Positions 40,110-43,396 of a stretch of 43,396 nt of DNA are shown in pieces. Numbering within the stretch: position 1 is the first letter of the stretch; each line of letters starts with the position of its first letter. The position numbers and the translations under genes were made by a program. The stretch is from Candidatus Kapaibacterium sp. GTDB taxonomy: Bacteria; Bacteroidota; Ignavibacteria; Kapaibacteriales; WFXC01. Under the pieces are notes generated by a model. That model ran no database searches, was not told the origin of the DNA, and saw nothing but the letters and a program-made list of their open reading frames with translations. The DNA lies in NCBI GenBank assembly GCA_015490805.1, contig WFXC01000047.1:1-43396 (forward strand). The letters are read 5' to 3'.

Positions 40110-40980
40110 TTTGGACCTGCTCCCGAATTTTTTCAATTTCCTCCTTCATCTGGACAACCAATTGGGAAATTTCCGCATCGTTCGCTTTCGCCCCAATGGT
40201 ATTGGTTTCCCGGTGCATTTCCTGGATCAGAAAATTTAATTGTCGCCCAACTTCTGTTTTGCGCGTGCGGAGTAACCGATGGGCATATTCCAGGTGACTG
40301 CGCAGACGAACGCATTCTTCAGTGACATCCAGTTTGTCTGCCAGCAATGCAATTTCCATTTCTAATCGGTATTCATCGATTTCGTCGCTTTCAAATAACT
40401 GTGCAATTCGCTGTCGGAGCCGTTCCCGCTCTCTGGGAATGCGCTGGATTGATAATTTTTCTACTTTCTCCAGCAGTTGCTGGATTTTCTTAAGTCGTTG
40501 CTGAATGTCCTTGGTGAGAAACTCTCCCTCTTCACGGCGCATCGTTCGCATAGCGTGGAGTGCTTCCTGCAACAATTTCTGGAATAAAGTCCATTCTGCT
40601 TCGCTTAATTCTGCCGGTTCTGACTGTTCAAAGATGTCCGAAAATCGCAGAAGGTGCTCTAATTTGATTTGTTCCCGGATTTTGAGCTGACTTTGCAACT
40701 GGCGTAAAAGCTGGTAATAAACCGCTGCTCGCTCAGGTTGGTAGCCCAGGGACTGCTGAAATAGATCTGGATTCTGAATGGTAGCGGTAATGGTGATTTT
40801 CCCCCGCACCGCATACCGTTTCACAATACTGCGAATTTCGTTTTCCTTCTCAAAGTATCGCCGGGGCAGCTGGAGCAAAACTTCTAAGAAACGGTGATTC
40901 ACGCTCCGAACTTCTACTACACCCGTAATTCCTTGATGTTCACCTGTCGCACGCCCGAATCCTGTCATACTGATCAGCAT
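40099..40980 (-). CDS. yicC: YicC-family endoribonuclease-like protein
   Basis: This protein of 293 residues starts with MTGFGRATGEHQG, the family's N-terminal mark, and ends with EMHRETNTIGAKANDAEIS, the highly conserved YicC C-terminal motif, followed by a coiled tail. E. coli YicC is reported to be an endoribonuclease acting on small RNA, so an RNase role is likely. A long helical middle (about 100-230) separates the two conserved ends. It precedes gmk with overlap, as in many bacteria. The start at 40980 (MLISMTGF) has an alternative four codons in. A 205-base divergent intergenic region (40981-41185) separates it from the large secreted protein. Confidence 0.94.
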   Translation of the reverse strand: MLISMTGFGRATGEHQGITGVVEVRSVNHRFLEVLLQLPRRYFEKENEIRSIVKRYAVRGKITITATIQNPDLFQQSLGYQPERAAVYYQLLRQLQSQLKIREQIKLEHLLRFSDIFEQSEPAELSEAEWTLFQKLLQEALHAMRTMRREEGEFLTKDIQQRLKKIQQLLEKVEKLSIQRIPRERERLRQRIAQLFESDEIDEYRLEMEIALLADKLDVTEECVRLRSHLEYAHRLLRTRKTEVGRQLNFLIQEMHRETNTIGAKANDAEISQLVVQMKEEIEKIREQVQNAE

Positions 40981-41185
40981 CTTCTTCTATCGTCGGGAAA
41001 CATTCCTACATTCCTAAAAGTAACAAATCTACAAAGATACGAAACTTCAATCGTTACGGGATCGAAGCAACAACGATGCAAAAGCGCTTCGATGTCTCAG
41101 GGTGTAACTTGCTTTCCTTAAAACGTGTTCTAACGAAGAACGCTAAGTTGCAAATAGTCCGTATCACAACAAACAGAGGATCTCA

Positions 41186-43396
41186 ATGAAAAGAGCATTT
41201 GTGTTGTTAGCCGCATTTTTATTGGTAACTTTTCCCGTTTTCAGTGGCAGCGGGCAGAAGCGAGGGGAAGCGGAGATTTTACACCGGAGTGGTAATGGAT
41301 CGTATCCGATGCCGTTTAATCTGGACGGAGCTAATCCGGTCAATCAACCAGCCATATCGACGGGGTATTATATAGTCAACAGCGTGGACGTAGCGTCGGC
41401 GCCGTGGCGACCGAATCCAGCAACGGCGTATGAGCCGTTGGATCGGGATCCACAACTATGGCGGCGGATTGTATCGGGACCGAACCAGTATCCATCGTCG
41501 TTTTGGACGAATCATCCGGAGGGCAAGCCGTATTTTCGCAATCCGAGCAATATGAATGATTCCACTGACAATGCGTTTGCCGGACCGATACCGATCAAGT
41601 TAGCCACACCGTTTTATTTCAACGGGGTACGGTACGACAGTTTTTATGTGTCAACTAACGGATTTATCGTGCTGACCAACCGGCGATATTTTTATGATCG
41701 CAATGGGAATCGGTACATACCGCAGGGGCAGACAACGGCGTATGATCCGAACAGCGATGATCCGCGATCGCGCAGTGGCGATGGGTTAAATGATCCGACG
41801 CCGGACAACTACGGGTATCAGTACATTGCGTTGGGGGCAGCAAACGGCAATGGGACAGCGACCCAGGGAGCACGCAATCCGAACAATGTGCCGTTTAACA
41901 ACGGGTTATTCAACAGTTGGAATGCGGCGATCATAGCACCGTTTTGGGATGATTTGCAGTTGTCGGTGTTCAATCCGGATTTGAACCAGCCGGATGATTT
42001 TGCCAAGGTATATTACAAGCGGTCGCCGCAAGGGGATAAGTTGATCATTTATTTTGTGAACATCACGCCGAGGGGATTGAAGGCAACGCCATTTGGGATA
42101 CCGGTCAACTTTCCAGCAGACATTCGACCGTTTACGGATGATCCGTTTGTGTCAGCGAACGTGCAGATTATCTTAAACAGTGCCGATAGTTCCATCACGT
42201 TTGTGTATGAGAATTTCCAGGGGGTAGTGACCGTTGGATTTCGTCCGGTGTTCAGCAACTGGTTTTTCTTTATGAATTCGACCATTGGGGTGAGGGGGCA
42301 AGCGCGATTTCCGGATGGGAGTCGGTACACGCAGTACACGATGTATTCGCATAATGGGACGCCATATGTGGTTGGGGGGAATCTGAGGAGCATAGATGCG
42401 TTGTTGGGGCGGTCTAATTATGCGATTAAGTTCAAGCAATGGAAGAATGTGTTACGGGTGGTGGATATGAAGTATTTTGTGCGGGATCCGAACACGGGGC
42501 AGTTTACCAAGGAGGTAGAGGATCCGAACAATTTTGAGTTGTTAGTGGGGGATCCGATGTTAGGGGCGATACAGCCGGTAGGGATATTCCAGAATTTGAG
42601 TAATGACATTCAGGGGTCATCGGGGGTCAATTATCAGGAGCAGGGGTTAGATTTTCGGGTGCGGTTTCGGATTTCCAATGATGTGATCAATGACACGATT
42701 GTGTACAACCGGCAGGTGTGTGTGGATCAGGATGCGCTGGAGCTGGGATACACGCATTGGGATAATTTGAGTTATGGGGCACGGTTGATCGATGAGGATG
42801 GCAATCCGATCGATCCGACGCAGACGGGGGTAGAGGGGGTGCCGCCGTATGCGTTTGTGGAAGTGAAGTTTCCGCCGTTTGAGACCAACACGTATTTGCC
42901 GAACCACGTTGGGCGGTTAACGGCGACAGTGATAGCGGAGCCGAAGCAGTGTGCAGGGGGGAGTTTTGGTGGCTATGGAGATATGTGGCCATTTGATGAC
43001 ACAGTACGGGTACGGTTATTTGGGGTGAAGCGGTTAACCAGTTTTTATGACAATGTGAACGATTTCAGTGTTGTCAGGCGGTTGGGGCCAATTCCGTCGG
43101 CGAACAAGTGGGTGAGCATCGATGCGGATGTAGTGGATGGGAATCAAGCGACGTACAATCCGCCGCCGCCGCGAGGTCCGGCGGGATCGAATCCGCTGTT
43201 TCAGATCAATTCGCCGGTGATTCGGTTGAATCGGGATCGGCTGGATGGGTCGCGGGTGCCGCGTGGTGGAGATCAGATTATATCGTTTCCGATCGACATT
43301 CGGGGGAAAGAAGGGGCGGTATTAGCGTTTTCGGTAGAGCGGACGGGGCGACCACCAGCCAACAGTTTTGATCGGGATTGGTCAGCGCAGACGGCA
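41186..43396 (+). CDS. Large secreted protein with nidogen-like N-terminal region, 3' end beyond the window
   Basis: The frame from the ATG at 41186 is open for 737 codons to the right edge, so the gene is incomplete. AGAGG lies six bases before the ATG, and a signal peptide follows (AFVLLAAFLLVTFPVFSGSG). The region of residues about 140-300 (FNGVRYDSFYVSTNGFIVL, then NAAIIAPFWDDLQLS and KLIIYFVN) has the shape of extracellular NIDO-like modules. The rest is a beta-rich, Asn/Asp/Pro-rich sequence with few cysteines. Codon use is extreme: Pro is nearly always CCG, Arg mostly CGG, Gly mostly GGG, Thr ACG and Leu TTG or TTA. It is very likely a surface or secreted adhesin-type protein that may end in a T9SS sorting domain beyond the edge; that last point is inference. 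Confidence 0.88.
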   Translation, partial: MKRAFVLLAAFLLVTFPVFSGSGQKRGEAEILHRSGNGSYPMPFNLDGANPVNQPAISTGYYIVNSVDVASAPWRPNPATAYEPLDRDPQLWRRIVSGPNQYPSSFWTNHPEGKPYFRNPSNMNDSTDNAFAGPIPIKLATPFYFNGVRYDSFYVSTNGFIVLTNRRYFYDRNGNRYIPQGQTTAYDPNSDDPRSRSGDGLNDPTPDNYGYQYIALGAANGNGTATQGARNPNNVPFNNGLFNSWNAAIIAPFWDDLQLSVFNPDLNQPDDFAKVYYKRSPQGDKLIIYFVNITPRGLKATPFGIPVNFPADIRPFTDDPFVSANVQIILNSADSSITFVYENFQGVVTVGFRPVFSNWFFFMNSTIGVRGQARFPDGSRYTQYTMYSHNGTPYVVGGNLRSIDALLGRSNYAIKFKQWKNVLRVVDMKYFVRDPNTGQFTKEVEDPNNFELLVGDPMLGAIQPVGIFQNLSNDIQGSSGVNYQEQGLDFRVRFRISNDVINDTIVYNRQVCVDQDALELGYTHWDNLSYGARLIDEDGNPIDPTQTGVEGVPPYAFVEVKFPPFETNTYLPNHVGRLTATVIAEPKQCAGGSFGGYGDMWPFDDTVRVRLFGVKRLTSFYDNVNDFSVVRRLGPIPSANKWVSIDADVVDGNQATYNPPPPRGPAGSNPLFQINSPVIRLNRDRLDGSRVPRGGDQIISFPIDIRGKEGAVLAFSVERTGRPPANSFDRDWSAQTA

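Overview
The window is a 43.4 kb piece of a bacterial chromosome of roughly balanced base composition. It is densely coded, with many 4-base ATGA stop/start overlaps. The best placement is the Bacteroidota/Chlorobiota (FCB) group. The evidence is a C-terminal type IX secretion (T9SS)-like sorting domain on the first protein, a GLPGLI/DUF4412-type secreted protein, a YfhO-type membrane protein, a GT9 enzyme with cysteine clusters, and several beta-barrel outer-membrane candidates. A Kapabacteria- or Ignavibacteria-like lineage would fit, but the sequence alone does not prove it.

Layout. 1-1340: 3' end of a secreted Asp-box (BNR) protein. 1364-1676: palindromic repeats. 1688-5828 (minus): nadE, a GH114/TM1410-like lipoprotein, and a second GH114-like copy broken by a one-base frameshift. 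6046-6516: more palindromic repeats. 6528-9822 (minus): an operon of metallo-beta-lactamase hydrolase, Rieske protein, queG and trxB. 9823-12935 is an AT-rich, gene-poor and then defence-type island: a DUF2281 antitoxin, a truncated VapC toxin, and a two-gene restriction-modification system. 13299-18609: secreted and envelope proteins of unknown role (DUF4412, a 940-residue HEAT protein, a small barrel) and a third repeat cluster. 18662-19431 (minus): rpsU and a basic Tudor-like protein. 19558-31407 (plus): a long co-directional run with GT2, an outer-membrane protein, GT9, YfhO, an unknown 201-residue protein, aspartate kinase, Ddl, a PfkB kinase, a CBM9-like secreted protein and an alpha/beta hydrolase. 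31428-36476 (minus): two ABC-2 permeases, a double CDGSH protein, HPr, a polyprenyl diphosphate synthase and an ABC exporter. 36786-39455 (plus): RlmD-like, TrmB and Aat, an RNA-modification and protein-tagging set. 39498-40980 (minus): gmk and yicC. 41186 to the right edge: the first 737 codons of a large secreted protein with extreme codon bias.

The most striking non-coding feature is a family of small covarying palindromes in three clusters (about 1364-1676, 6046-6460 and 17456-17745). Each unit carries a GGGAGCGC-like flank followed by a hairpin whose two arms change together around a CTTYAG-like core. Two distinguishable arm classes occur as head-to-head pairs, in both orientations of the composite. 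This is the architecture of a REPIN-type (REP doublet) mobile repeat. No transposase for it lies in this window. No rRNA, tRNA or convincing CRISPR array was seen.
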